Shown: in pieces, positions 1 through 14,160 of the stretch
Layout: each line of letters begins with the position of its first letter
Position numbering within the stretch: position 1 is the stretch's first letter
Source of the DNA: Struthio camelus
Taxonomy: Eukaryota; Chordata; Aves; Struthioniformes; Struthionidae
Length of the DNA: 64,000 bases
Assembly (NCBI RefSeq): GCF_040807025.1
Contig: NC_090946.1
Coordinates: forward strand, 84,504,641-84,568,640
Direction of reading: 5' to 3'
Notes under the pieces: generated by a model
What the model saw: only the letters and a program-made list of their open reading frames with translations
Told to the model about the DNA's origin: nothing
Databases searched by the model: none
Made by a program: the position numbers and the translations under genes

Positions 1-3000
1 AAAAGTACACGAGGGAAGGCTTTATTGCTTCATAACATTGGTCTGTCATCTGCACTTCATTTGAAAACTGATGTAGACTATAATTGCCTAATTCAGACAT
101 CTATCAGAACCTGTTTACTGTGCCTTACCTGTGGGAGGGAGCTTAGTTATGCATTTGGCAAGTATGTCTTGAAAGTGATGCTGTGGTCTGCTGGCTAAAC
201 AGCTCTGAAACTTCTCTAATGCGCTACGGACTGACAATGCCTACATATGGCTATGCAATAGAGAGAGGAAAGAAATACTGTCTTCTGCACATGTGGATGC
301 TGAATGGTGCCATACAGAGCAGAATTCAAGTTCTCCAGTATGTTCTGCCCTGCAAAGGACAGAGGCTTTGCTTCATGGCCTCTTTTTTTTTTCTTTCCTT
401 CTCTTTTCTCTCCTTGTCAATGGCCCTTGAAGAGGGCAAAGAACTATGCAACTGAAAATAGTTTGAAGATCTATTGCCTTCCAAATGTTATAAAATTCAC
501 CTGCTCTACTTCCACATGTTTTTATTATCTTTATTGTACAATCAGAAGCCATTTGTGTACCAGCATTCAATGAGTTGTAACTTCATGCTCTTTTCTTCTA
601 CTAGGCAAATCCAGTCTTGTAGGCAGTCCTCAGCTCACATACAAGTTCTCATGATATCAGCAAATTTGGGAGACTCTCCTTGCCCATCAGACTTCCTGTC
701 TGACTCTCCCGTTCCACTCCTCCTCTGTGCCTCAGAGCAGCTGGCAGCAAATGGCACATGAATAGAGCAGTGCTCCAAAACTGTGTCAGTGTTGACAAAG
801 CCAAAGCCTTGCTGTGAATGTCTGGTTAAGTAAACAAATGTACACATGCTCATTCTTATTTTGCTTTGATGGCATAATGATGTAAAAGGAAGGATAAACA
901 TGAGTGTGAGGCAGGAGGATAGTGTATGGGCCTGTCTACTGAAGAACAGGCACTAAAGGAACATAGCATGAATTGTTCTTATTATCATTCTGCTCTGCTA
1001 GGCAAGGGACCCTCATTTCTCTGATGCAGGGGACAGACCACAGGAGTGGTGATTGCATTATGAGTCTTTCATGCCTGTAGCATTCACCCTCCCTGTAAAA
1101 CTCTAGGACTAATCTTGATGAAAATCCTTTTGTGCATTCAGACTGAATCTTGAACCCTTGAAAAAGGGACAGGATGTTCCCTGCATAGCGCATGCATGGA
1201 ATTAACAGGGAGAAGGTTCTCTGTTTATGCCCCAGCCCTATCTGTTCAAAAATCAGCTAACTTAGTTCCTTTGCACTTCATGAGATAGACTTGACTACAA
1301 GGTAAAATAGCTTTTTGAAACAAGGAGGTAGTATGGTTTGATTTCACCTGAGCTAGGAAGGAGGACAGTCACCTCCTTACAAGATCTTAAGAAAGAAAAT
1401 TAGCCTTATTGCCCAAAATACTTAATTCTGAGCAATAATGTAGGCATAATATTGGTCTGAGCACAGCAGGCTCTCCCATGTCTTTATCAAAGCAGTGGGG
1501 CCGCAATTTCTGCATTTTGCTAAAATCTGCTAGCTAGAAAGTATTATGAGCCCATTTGTGAGGGAGTGCCAGGGCTTGCAACAGTTATTCAAGAGCATCT
1601 GCTGGATTCTTGCTGTCCTCATGTGGCACCTTTTCTAATAATAAGCTTTGATCTTAGACTGTTTCTTATTAACTATCATGGGTATGATTTTAAAAGTATT
1701 TTCCACATGTGTAATCACACAGTCCCTTCTCCCAGAAAACATGGCAGTCTTTAGGAGATGACCATAGGAAAAATATGTAACAGACAAAAGAGGAAGGACA
1801 GAGATAACAGGGGCCCCCTCCGCCTTATTCTAGGCATTCTTTGGCTGTAGGATGTCCAGCATTTATCTCTTGAGCTCTGCAGTGAAACAGCAGGAAACTC
1901 GGGGGAATCTCAGGTGCACTGGAAGAGAAAGATTTTTCCAAAACACACTTCACCATGAAAATGAAAGTAGAAGGAACTGTGCTGTGAAGGAAGCTTTTTG
2001 TTCATTTCTGAAAAATCGTTTCTTGCAACACCTGTTGGTGTCATTCTGTAATTTTTAATCATGTTGTACTTTGACATTAAGCAGTGAAAAGTCAGGTTTA
2101 AGCATTGGATAAATTTCACCTGCTTTGATGGAATAACAGCGTGGTGTAGAACACCCCACCTCAATGCCTGCCGTGACACCCGTGCAGCCATGGGCAACGA
2201 CTGTCCTTTCACTTCACAGCCCAGGATTCAGACTCCTGAGTCAGCACTTGGTCAGCGACCTTCCAAAATCAGATGTTTCTAAGGGATCTGCTAAGCTTCC
2301 TCAGCAGTTTCAGCACCAGTAAAAGCTTGAAAATAAAAATATTTAAAAAATTAAAAGTGGGCAAGGTGCGTGTTTTCCTATTTGAGGACAGGAAGGTGAA
2401 AGACCAACCTCTAATAGCAAAAGCTGTCTTTATACACCGTGAGGAAGATTTGTTTGTGTGCCAAAGACAGACCTGAAATTCTCGTTTTTCTTCTTCCACG
2501 TTAGGTATGAAGATTATATATGGTTTGCTGATGTGGAAATCAGTTAAATTTTCCCATAATTAAATTAACAGATCTCATTGGAGTTATTAGCAATTACCAA
2601 TGGGTAATTTAATCTGGAAAACTTCAAAGACTTTTAGAAATTTAACATACTTTGCCCAATTTCCTAAAACTGTTTTTCTAGCCTTTCTCCTAGTATGGGC
2701 TTTTAAAATTGTTTCAGCTATTTCATTAGCCAATTATTTGACAATTGCCAGAAAGCCTATGAAACACTTACTATAAGAGTATTTATTTTCTAGAAAAAAT
2801 CTGTATACCATCCAAACAACAAGGCAGTATATTTAAGGATATATAGCAAAATATAGCAAAATCCATAAAATGGGTTATATCTATGATAAATATATTAAAT
2901 ATATACTAAATGTATGTAATTATATATTAAATATATTAACTTATATTAGATGTATATTATTATCCATGATAAAATATATTATATTAAATTGGATTTATAT

Positions 3001-4354
3001 CTGTTAGTTGCTTTTTCATGCAAACGTTTGAATCAGGAATGCAAGCAAGCCTACCTTTGACATGCGCAAGTGAAAACTTGTATGGATGGAGAATTCCACC
3101 TTGCAGAGGCCCAACAGCTCACTAACTCTGTAACAAGAGAGATCTACTTTGTTCCCCTATCCTTCACAGTCATCAACAGTCTTCTTAACAAAGCAGCTGA
3201 AACGGACAGCTGAACTATAGCAGCTTCTTCTGCTTTCCCATTGTTTAACAGCTACTGAATAATTAGCAACTATCTCAGGAGTACAACAGGGGTCTCTATG
3301 CTCAAGGGCTACAGGGTTTCCTTTTTTTAAAATATAAGCTGAACTGGATCTGGCTGAAGCACTTTTCAAGGCTCATTTGGATTATCCAAGTTATTTCAAT
3401 GGAAATGTATTTGAAAAAATGGTAACATGTTGGGTGACAGTTTATGAATATAAGGAAGGAAAATTCTGTTTAAAATTTAGCATGGCATTTCTTTTTTATT
3501 AATCTTTTTAATGGACAATTCTCACTTTAGAGCTTGGTCTTTTTCTCAGAAACATCATTCCACTGTTCTTTTGTTCCATCTTCACAAAAGAGATCTTCGG
3601 CAGTTCTGAAAGAATACACATCATTCAATCCACCTTTGGCTGGACACTGATGGTTTTGGTTCTTTTTGTCAAGTGGAACTAATGAAAAGCCACGTATCAT
3701 TATAAAAAGTAATATATTCGTAGGACGTGGTTAAAGGCTACCTTCTTTCACTACTCTAAGCAAACCCAGTATTGTTTAGTTTCCTTGGCTTCAACATCAC
3801 CTCTTATCAGCACGAAAATCTAGCAAATGGGGGTTTGCTGTGTCTTTTATGAACATCTGCCAAGTTACTTGGCATCTCCACAAACTAAAGGATTGGAAAG
3901 TGGAGGATTAAATATTATTCATTTTAGAGTTATAGTAAAATAACGGCCAACAGGAAAATAATAAAAAACCCAGACCTGGCTTTTTTCCAAGCTGCTGTCC
4001 AAAAGAAACCACATGGACTAAAACAGCAAATTTGTTCTACAATGAATAGTGCATGTTCATTTCTACAAATATATATGTACAGGGAGCCTTTACAGAGAGA
4101 GATAAAAATATTTATTTCAAGGAAACTAGGGTTTCTAAAACCACAATAAATCTGTACATCTAGTACATAGACACAAAGAAGGCAAAAAGCAGAAATGATG
4201 TGACCCATAAGGGCACAGCCAATCCCTACTTTTTGTTCTGAACCAGGGCCACTGTCATGCAGTAACTACAGTGTTTACAGGGGGAAGAGTCTGCTTTCTA
4301 CGTAGCAATGACTGTGGTAACAAGTCTGGATGACAAGTCGCTTGCTCCCGGAGG
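1..4354. other. AT-rich noncoding DNA, no gene seen
   Basis: Open frames here are all under about 100 codons, overlap on both strands and show no family motif. Composition is AT-rich with very few CpGs, as expected for bird intergenic or intronic sequence. A strongly AT-rich stretch lies at about 2,860-2,995. I see no convincing exon. Confidence 0.6.
2860..2995. repeat. AT-rich low-complexity tract
   Basis: Short, imperfect tandem reiterations of TATATTAAATATAT-type sequence with almost no G or C. It is a simple-sequence tract with no visible coding or regulatory signal. Confidence 0.8.
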
Positions 4355-4490
4355 AATCACAGAATCACAGAATCGTTTAGGTTGGAAAGGACCTCTGGAG
4401 ATCATCTAGTCCAACCTCCCTGCTCAGGCAGGGTCCTCTAGAGCATATTCCCCAGGATCACATCCAGACGGGTTTTGAATAGCTCCAGGA
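4355..4490 (-). mobile_element. CR1 LINE, 3'-end fragment
   Basis: On the plus strand it begins with two tandem AATCACAG octamers, the reverse complement of the CR1 3' terminal repeat. It continues through the standard CR1 tail (TTGGAAAGGACCTCTGGAGA, then CCAACCTCCCTGCTC). Homology stops near 4,490, so this is a 5'-truncated copy of about 135 bp that carries only the untranslated tail and the last few codons. It has the same orientation as the longer copy at 14.7 kb. CR1 is the dominant LINE of bird genomes and is the main basis for calling this an avian sequence. Confidence 0.93.
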
Positions 4491-7400
4491 AAACATTCTC
4501 AAGCCTTATTAGTATGCAGCAAGTCCAGTAATGATATATACATCTCTGGGTGGTCATAGCATGCACTGTGAGATGTCTTTTGATGGAGATTTTATATATT
4601 AGGAGTGTTATAATTCAACCAGCTTAGCCTGAATGCTTTTTTTCTACGCTGAGTTACTAAACATATTGAAAGCAATCATGGCTCAGGAAGGCTCTAAGTT
4701 GCAAATGGCTGGAAGCTGGGAAAGTACTGAGGGGAGAAATATACTCTTACACTTTCTTACACGTCTCTCAAGGCAGGACTCAGGATACCTGCGAGAGGCA
4801 GGTTAGATGAAGCTTTGAGCTAAACAATTACAGATGCTTTTATGCTGTTCTTCGATGAGGATGGTTCAGTTTTTGTCTACTAGCAAAATCTATACAGTTG
4901 AGCTGTTATAAGCAAGGCTTAGGGCTTGTCAGCTCAGTCTCTTTGTACTTTTGCCTACTTAGAACCATGATACACAACCATCAGATGCTTTCATCCTTAT
5001 TTTATGGGCAGAAGAAAATGTCATTTGAAATGCAAACTATAGGAAAGGCAAGATTTTACGGAGAGTTAGGACGTTCCCATTGCAACCAACTCTGATCAGG
5101 CAAAAACATTTTGTGGCAACCTCAGCTGCCTGATAGGATCACTTAGCCACCAAGAAAAAGTCCAAATTCCCAGGTCTTCAGCCCTTGTGAAGGGAAGGAT
5201 TACTGCATGTGGACATGCCCCCTGGGAAGCGTGGCCCTGGGAAGCTGAGCTCGTGGGAGACTGGTGGTCTACCTGCTACACGTGTCCCTCTCCTTAGCCA
5301 GTACCTCATGCCACAGTGAGCTCTGCAGCGCAGAGCTGCCTTGATGAACCTTTGTGCCAAAGACTGCTATGTGACTAACTTTATTCAAGTTCTTATCACC
5401 TGTGTCACCTGGCAGATTCGGTTACTGAAGTGATTTCTGGCTTTTGAGTCTGGGTGATAGACAATTTAGTCTTATCCTGTGTCCCTTCAAATAAAGCAGC
5501 TTTAAAAACCAATGAACCAAACATAAAATGTTAAACTAAGGCTAATACAGCTGCTAAATTTCTAAAAAAACCTATTGTTCTATCTCAAGAACTACACATC
5601 TCCTATGAAACAGATGGTCATCCACCCAGTCTCAGTGGTCACCTAGATCAGAGCCCAGTGAGGACCTTGCAAGCAAGCCCTTGGCGGTGGGTAGCTGTGG
5701 GCTATACCACATCCAGTGGCCCCATGGGGCGTTTGTGTGCAGTTTGAAATCCCTGGCTGCCTCAGGCCCTCCTTCTCTGACAGCCTGCACAGCTCTCCCG
5801 GGGCTGCCAGGCTCGCTCTGCTCGTGTGCCAATGGAGGCCCATAATGAATGCTGAGGTGTCATGCAGCAGCAGCAGCCTTCCTCTAACCCTGTAAGGTTT
5901 CATTTGCATGGGGCCACATTCAGTTTGAATGGAAAAATCCAGGATGCCAAGCAGATCTGAAGGTCACCTTGTCAGTGGCAAGAGGACACTCAAGATCAAT
6001 TTAGACAGTTTCAGAATGTTCTGAAATTCTTCCCTAAATGTTGCCAGATTAATATGGGTAACAACTTTTAAGTTCTTACATCAAAATTAGCAGAACATGT
6101 GTTTCTGGATATTTTTGTAGCCTTGGAGTTCAGGTTCATGGCCACATTGGAAGCCAGGAGGGAGAAGATCAAAGATACTCGGTTATCATGTTTTGACCAT
6201 TTTAAATTCATGATCCCAGTTTGTAATTGTACCTGTTCCTCACAGATCAGTCTGCTTTTTCATTCTGAACCTTTGCACAAATAATGAAAATAAAAATTAG
6301 CTACATGACACTCAGAAATGGCTCTTACCACAGCAGGCACCCAGTGCACAGACACACACCACCGTACCCTTTCCCATAGGAGTGCCAGCCTGGGTATCCC
6401 CCAGCATCACTCAGCCAGCAACTATGTCCAGCTAGTGATGTTGCACAGGTGCTGAAATATCTATATAAATGTATATATTTAAATATATATTTAAACCTAT
6501 TTATATTCTTGGCCTCCGCAACATCCAGTGGAAATAAGCTTATAATCTAGTTCTGTGTTGCAGGAAAGTAAATGTCTTCTGCCTGTTTTACACTTAGCAT
6601 TTTTTTGTTTTCAATCTGACCTTTTGGACCAGATGAAATAGCAAGAAGTTCTCTATTATACTCATGATTTTACAGGCTACTGTTATAATCTCTAATATTC
6701 AGTCAACAACTTGCAATTCCCCAGTCTATAATCAATATTCTTATACAGAAGCCATTCCATGCTGTTATCACTTTTGTCACCATTCTCTGTACTTTATTTC
6801 AAGTCTAACGTGGTATTTTAAGACAGGAATTTCATAGAATATTCAAGATGCCAGGACCTTGTGGATTATACATAATAATTTTTTTCCTTTTCAGTAATTC
6901 CCTTTCTAATAATTCCTTACATTCTACCTTTCTTTGGACAGCTACTGACCCTGGAGCTGATGTTTACACAGGATTATCTGTTGCAGTGCCAAGATGCCTT
7001 CCCTGAAAGAAAACGGCTAGTTCAGAGTCCATCACTTTGCTCATTCTGCTGGTTCCGTGTCACCACTGCATGCATCAACCTGCACTGAACAGTGAATTTC
7101 GCCTGCCACCTCACTCCCTCAGAAAGGCTCAAGAGACAGAATAATTCCTCTCCACTGGTATGACCTGTATGGCCTGGCCTTGACCATTTGTGTATATCTC
7201 TGAGGTGGTCAGAGTGGTAACATCAGCATTTTTTTTTATTTGAATTATTTTGGTAGGACAGTTTTCAAAACTAAAACCATGGGCTACAGACTTTTATGAA
7301 CTTGCACCCACGTTTTGGCAACAGAGACAGTGCGTGTCAGCATCATCCACCACCTCTTGCAAGCCTTCTTCCACTGGCATCCACTGCCCCTCACCAGTGC

Positions 7401-10400
7401 CTGGTGCAGCTGCAATTTGGGGCACTTGCAGCGCCAGCAACCTGCTCCAGTCTGCAACCAGCAGATGCTCCTCCATACCCTTTGCTTGCTGCAATATGAC
7501 CTTCATTTGCGGTCAGAAACGAGTGCCCCCTAAAAAGGTCCATGTAATACCCTCTCTTTCCCTAAGTGAACATGGAAAAAGATGGAAGGAAAATGGACGC
7601 ACGTGGATAACAAATTCAGCTGCAATGTTCCTGCCTGGTTGGAAAGGGCACTGGTGTGTCTCAGCCAGGGCAGCACCTCTGAGCCTTGGGAGGGCCCAAG
7701 TGCTGTAGCAAGCATAAGCAGGCTGTGCTTCACTAATATGATTTTTTACATTTTGATTGTCAGTTTAAAATTTTGCAGAATGAGAGCGCGCATGCCAATT
7801 GGCAGTTTCATTCACAGAAAGAGACTCCCAAGTGTTATACAGAAAGCTGATACATTTTCTCTACAGCACATAATGGAGATATTTTTCCTTCAAGTAGGCC
7901 ACCACAAAGAAAGCAGCTCAAAGACAAGCCATGCTGAGAGTTCACCTCTTCCTCTCCCTCCCTCCAGTCACTTAGAACTTCAAGACCTATTAATATGGCA
8001 TTTTGTGCTTTCACGTAGGAAAATGAATAAGAATCGTTTTGCCAGATATATTTTATAACCTAAAACTGGATTAAATACTGAAAAGTTTCTTCCTTGAATA
8101 TGAAATTGAAATGAAAAATTTAATTCAGATGCATTAATATAGTACAGCTGTGAGTGGTTTTTTAACTATTGTTCAAGTGAGTGAGGTTTATATAGGATTC
8201 ATGTTTTCAACATCTCCTGGCAAGTCTGGATATTGTACCTTGGTGCCAGGCCAAGCAACTGCAAAAAAATGGAATCACAATTAACTTTAACTTTCACATC
8301 TATCTTCTGCATTGCTATGCCAAACATGTAAATCTTTGCTCCTAGGCTGAGTCCTGCATCACAGAAATAATTTAGAATATTTTTTGAAGAAATGTGTTCA
8401 GCATGCTGTAAAATAAATACAAGCTATATGGACTCTGGGCCTTAGATTTGAGGAAGGGGAAAAGTAAGTGATGAAAGAATGCAGAAACAGACTATGTTTT
8501 CCATCTGTTGATGGAGTTGTTATGCAGCCCTACTGAGGTTGGCTTCATTATCTGTTATTTAATGAATCTCCTGTGTGAATAGGACTTGAAGACTTCACAT
8601 TTCTTCTTTTTTTTTTTTAATTCCAGATAACTCTATTATCTCAACCTTGCTTTTTGACAGCCATTTGCTGTTAAGATCTAGTTAAGGATTTGCTTGAGTG
8701 CAGCATTGTCTGTATTCACATCACCATACTCTATTGGAAGTCTCATATGCTCACTCTTGGCTTCTGTAGGCAGTAAAACCACGGGTGACATAACAAAAGG
8801 GAATGAAAACTCCACTATGAACAAATAGATCCTGGAGGGAAGAAAGGGCAGAGACTTGCCTTGCTGGCTAAGGCCATTTTTCAAAATATGAAGAAACAAA
8901 TTTTGCATTTACTTGTTTTATATAGGAATCTGTATTCTTCAGATCACAGATAAGAATGTAAAAAGGATTTATTCCTTTTTAATAGTATAAGGTGGGAGAT
9001 GTTTCCTAATCCAGAATTCATTAGACCATTTATCTGACTTGGAGAAAATTAAAAAATATTCAAAGAAAGTTATATTACCAGTTGTGTGATTTCTTCACCA
9101 GAAATCACAACTCTGTTGTTCCTAAGGGTATATACTGGTACCTGTTTTACTGGTCTCAGGAGTATCCAGGAGCTGGGCAAGTGCCTTTCTTGGATCCCAG
9201 ACCTGACCGCACACTGCGGCGCTTGTCCTGACTTGTCTTATGGGTGTTTTCTTGAGCCTCAGTCCACGAATTCAAGTCTCAAGACTGAATTTCACTTGGC
9301 TATTGATCTCGACTTGTATGGAGATGCTGCTTAAACGGCAAAAGGGTTTCGAATCAAACTCATTCCTGCCCGTAGTCTGCATGGGAAGCATTTTAGGGTC
9401 ATCAAAATCAGAAATCAGTACTTGTGGATTAAGCTGTCTTGTGGCCTGTTGGATTTTCCAGGTGTGGCTTGTTGATCAGAGCCATAGGAAACCTCTTATC
9501 TGACTCCTTGCATTACCTCTGTGTGCAGCCCTAAGTACTGCTTGGGTGCTCGAGAGCTCCTGTTATACACATTATCCACAGCAGAGAATGGCTGACACGA
9601 TATAATAAACATAAAGCAGAAATAAGATAATCAGTACGGAGATGCCATTTCAGTACATATTAGTACACTTCTGCTTTTTGGTTTAAAGTAAAGATAATGT
9701 CAGAATACAGTGCTTTAGAACTAAACATAAAGGTCTTCTTGATAAAGGTCATTGCTGAAGTTAGACACTTTTCATACAGCTGCCTAAATATTTGAAATAC
9801 TCAACTTTTTTGAAACAAATATTGCAAGTTTCTTTGTATTTCTGCACTCATGTGTTACTCTTTTCCTGTGCATATCACTTAACAGAGAGCCATAGTGCTA
9901 ACTGCATTGATTGGATTTAGGAAAGAAGTTTTTCAAATTTTCTTTTATATATTAGTAATAACAATATATTGATTTTCCTGTCTGTTTAAGAGACTTCTGT
10001 TGGTTTCAGTTCTTTCTGTAAATCTGTAATTACCTTATTTGCTGAAGGTCTGCACAGCTTTAATCCAGACATTAGAGCACTGATGACTGGTGATAGATTA
10101 GATAGGAAAATAGAAAGTACAAAAAGGAGAAAAGTGCCCAAATTAAAGTCAGTGAAAGCCTTAGTCTTTAAAGCTAAAGGTGAACCACAGCTCTACTTTG
10201 AATCTGCTTTCCTAAGTAAATTTTAGGAATTCATTCTGCTTATTATCTTGTTTTAAAGAGTAGATCAGCTAGCAATCACTGAGTCCAAAGTTATGTTCTG
10301 TGATCTGCCATTCCAGAACTCTTCACTCGTTCTTAAGGAAAAATCAAACAATCATCTTCTTTTGTTGGTCTGGTGAATATTTGTTGAAAACTTTTACGAG

Positions 10401-13400
10401 GTATCACAACCAGGAATAAATGGAATAGCAGTTATTGATATCATTTATTCTCTAGCATTTGTTGCAGAATGAATTATCCTCACTGACATAATATTCTGTA
10501 GTAACAACGCAGACATCTTCAATAACAGATCCTCCTGCCAGTTTAGATCTAACCTAGTGCTACTACAGTAATATTTATCAAGAGATCTTCCCAAGTGATT
10601 GACTAAAATGTTGTTAACCCTGTTACCTCCTATTTGGTCTACTAGAACATCAGCTTTTAGTACTTTACCATCTATCTTTCCTTAATAATATATGTCATTC
10701 TAACCTCATTTTATTGCTGCTGTCCAATAGCATATTTTTCTGCACCAATTGTGCACCAGTAGCGCACAGTAATAAATGTGCTCTGTTTTGCTCTGCAAGT
10801 CTTTAACGGTACAGTAGATGCTGGATTGCTCTGAGCAGTTCAGTGTGCATCTCTCACAGCGACTAAGGCAGATGGTCTGGGTAGAGGATATGAGCAGAAC
10901 AAGCATGTAGTGATACTTCCCTAGAAAGTTTTCTAAGACTCCAGTGAGCTTTAGGTTAGGGCTCTAAAGTGTGGCCATAAATTTAACAGTCCTGCATGGG
11001 CTTTGTTCCACTAACATGTCCAATTCATTTGGAACCAATGTGACCTTTAAGCATCCACAGCATCCCATGGAAAGGGGTTTCAGTTTAACTATGTATCATC
11101 CGCAGGAATCTCCCTTCCACCATGTGCCTGCTATTGCTCATTGTCACCTGTTGCTCATGTTCAATAATTAATTGTCTGTTGCCTGCAAGCAAAGGTGGGA
11201 ATCACATCCTTGCACTTCACTGCAGCACTGCTGCCCCTGCTCATGAACAACATCACCAAAGGGCCTCTATTCTGGGCCAAAGAAGGTGTCAAGGTGAGAT
11301 CTGCTTGGATCTGTTGGACATCAGCTGTTTCCATCCACTGATGGTATCCTACCAAAAATTTAAGTGTTTTCCATGTACTTAACCACTTTTGGCTTTGCCC
11401 ATCTTTCTTGCCATCTGTACAAATACTAACCGATGAAAACCGGAAAAATTCAGTTTTAATTAAAATGCTTTGCCACGGCTTTGAGAATGGAAGACGGCAA
11501 CAACATTTGGTAAAGTCTAATAGTCACTGTTCACTGACAAGTATTCCTTCCAAAATAATATCCATAGTTAAAAATCATTTCTGATTATTGAAAGTGTTTA
11601 AGAAGAGAAGCAAGAAAGTGTGACAATCTGGAAAAAAGCTGAGTGAGACACACAAGCATTTTGATTTTAATAATTGGTTTAAATTTCTATTTAAATAACT
11701 AATTTTTGATTTAAATCAAATGATTTAAATCTTTTAACATAAATAATTTGTCTCCAGTACTTGCCTTCCTGGTGTGCTTATACGGGATGATCGTAATCCC
11801 ACTGAGTCTTCTTTTGACTAGGATAAACAAGGTAAACGGCCATATTCTCAACCCAGAAATAAACTCTCCATTCTCTTGGTCAGCTGTGCACCTATGTAAA
11901 TTGCATAAAATGCAGTAGGCCATGACTAAATTGCGGAACTCTTATCAGAAGATAATGTACAGAATAAAATAAACGGGTTGAAGGACAGTTGGACAAATTC
12001 ATGAAGGATAGGCCCACCCGCAGTCATGATGTCTCAAATCTTGAAATTACTCTTTGCTGAAAAAGAAATCCAGAAATAGGGTCATTGTTCTGTTTCCTGT
12101 AGCCCTCTCCTGCTGATGAGCTCCCAACTTACAGCAGAAAATCTTGTTTGAGTACTCTACCTTATATTAGGCAAAGTCAATTTTCAGAGTATTTCTGTTG
12201 CTACATTTACAAGGCCAACTACTCTTCCTGTATGCTAGTCTCCTCTTCATCTGTATTACTGCTACCTTCCAGTGTTATGTCAACAGCAAATTTTATCAAA
12301 ACCTTTCTATTTTTTCTTTACAGTGTTGAGGCCTATGTTCTCCATCTTAACTAAGACCATGCCATGACTGAAAGGATGAAATGCTTAAAGTCCAGATAAA
12401 TTAGGGCTTTGTGATTTACTTGTCTAGAAAATCAGTTCTCTCATCCAAAATCAATCATTACCTTAGTCTAGGGCATTTATACTAGAGATACAGTAATTCA
12501 AAATTACAATTCATACTTTTTTTCTGTTTAGCTCCATGTTTCTGAATATTCTTTTCCTCAAAAATCTGTTCTACAGCCGTGACACCACTGAAATCAGAAA
12601 AAAAGGCTTCCGGTTCCTTGAATTACACCCACTTACTATACCACCTGCCTTAGTACAGTCACCCTCTTCATTAGTCATCAGTCTGGATATCTCACTTCTA
12701 GTCACATTTCAGGCTGACCAAGATCTGCCCAACTGTTCAGCACTCCACAATGCCTAGGCATTTCTGTACTTTCCAGTGCAGAAAGATCAGACAGGAAAGA
12801 GTGTTACTCACTCTAGGATTGTGCTCCATATGCTACTTAAGCCCTTTAAATAAGCTGAACTGTGACTGGGTTGCAGTGTCCCTCTTTGCAAGTTTTGCTA
12901 CAATTCTCCAGTTTTCCTTTACACATTATTACTTTGACTATAAAATGATTCAGTACCTGAACTAATAAAAAAAACCATTCCAACTGTTGAAGCTTATTCA
13001 CCCTATTAGCAGTGTATAAGGACTGTAGAGCACCTTCATTTAGCATATTATTTTCATGAACAGTGATGGCTCCATGCTGAAATTTCATCGTTGAAGTGTG
13101 TTCCTACTGACATAAGTATACACAGAAATATGCACGACTAAATTTGTTCTTCAGACTGAAAAAAGTACACAGAAAAAGTTTCAATTGTGAAACAACCCTC
13201 ATTATAGTGGAACCAAGACAAGTATGAATGCTAGACATAAATTCTGACCTAAAGATAAGTAGGAGTAAAACTGCTGTTTTAACATAGAAAAATCTAAAAA
13301 AGCATGTAATTTTTTGGTATACCAGAAATGGTAGCGAAAACAGAATCTGATTAGGAAAAAAAATACACTTCAGGAAATACCCTGCTCATATTTAATATTT

Positions 13401-13600
13401 ATTTTCTTAATTCTCCTCAAAATATTGTCAGCTATACTATGAGAGGTACTGCAGATATTTTTTATGCTGCGGTGCCCTCTTCTGGATCTAGTGAAAATAT
13501 AAGATTCACCGTTATTATTTAAATCATTACGTTATTAAATCTACAGATGTTGAAAGAAATATAATGTGAAAACTCTGAGCTGTTATACATTAGATCAGTC
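4491..13600. other. AT-rich noncoding DNA
   Basis: No CpG island and no recognised repeat family. The longest open frames (7,250-7,708 and 7,582-8,058, plus strand) overlap each other and several antisense frames and show no domain motif. The only segment with exon-like signals is the minus-strand one at 8,678-8,831, listed separately. Confidence 0.5.
8678..8831 (-). CDS. candidate terminal coding exon, unknown product
   Basis: On the minus strand a near-ideal splice acceptor (CTGCCCTTTCTTCCCTCCAG) is followed by an open phase of about 50 codons that closes with TAG. The peptide begins IYLFIVEFSFPFVMSP and ends NAALKQILN. A hydrophobic first half and a polar second half could fit a membrane-anchored tail, but I recognise no family. 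No matching upstream exon was found and no AATAAA sits immediately downstream, so chance occurrence is quite possible. If real, it would belong to a minus-strand gene, the same direction as the candidate exon at 34,822-34,842. Confidence 0.15.
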
Positions 13601-13609
13601 CATAGGATC

Positions 13610-14160
13610 TTCGGATAACTCTGGTAGGACAGGACCGCGGAGGCCGCTGCTCAGAGGGGCCAGCTCTGCGCTCAGGCCTGGTTGCTCAGGGCTTTACTCC
13701 GTCGCCTCTCGAAAACCTCCGAGGACGGAGATCCCGCGGCCCCGCGCCGCTGCCGGCTGCCCCCGAGGGGAAAAGTTCCCCGGCTCTCGGCGCGGGCCCG
13801 GCCTCCGGCACCGCCCGGCACCGCCCGGCACCGCCCGGCACCGCCCGGCACCGCCCGGCACCGCCCGGCACCGCGGCGCGAGCCGACTCCGGCCCCGCCG
13901 CCCCGCTGCGCCGCGCGCCCCGTCCGGCGCGAGCGCTCCCGCCGCGCCGCCTGCGCCGTGCTCGCCCGGTGCCGGTGCAGCGGCCGCCCCGCTCTCGGGC
14001 CGTCCCGTCCCCGCGGCCCTGGGCGCCGCCGGCCTCGCTGCTGCCGGGCGCCCTGCGGCTCCGTGCCGCTCGCTGCCCGCCGGGCCCCGCGCCCTCCCGG
14101 GGCTGCTCCGGGCCGGCCGTTTGCAGCCTGCGTCGCTGCGGGCTGCTCGGTCTGAACTTG
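13610..14160. promoter_or_regulatory. CpG island, probable promoter
   Basis: GC content and CpG density jump abruptly at about 13,615 from AT-rich flanks and fall again near 14,160. Inside is a perfect decamer array (13,811-13,870). Several overlapping open frames span the island on both strands, the longest 13,566-14,240 plus, but they are rich in Pro, Ala and Arg, as GC-rich DNA always reads, and show no family. I see no clear splice donor, so transcription direction is undetermined. In birds such isolated islands usually mark promoters. Confidence 0.6.
13811..13870. repeat. 10-bp tandem repeat (CCGCCCGGCA)x6
   Basis: Six perfect consecutive copies of CCGCCCGGCA, flanked by partial copies (CTCCGGCA before, CCGCGG after). 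It lies inside the CpG island. A 10-bp period places each copy on the same face of the helix. Perfect identity suggests recent slippage and likely length polymorphism. Confidence 0.97.

Noticed and set aside
7250-7708. 152-codon plus-strand frame
   Set aside because: Several overlapping frames exist in the same DNA on both strands. There is no motif, no CpG island nearby and no convincing splice context.
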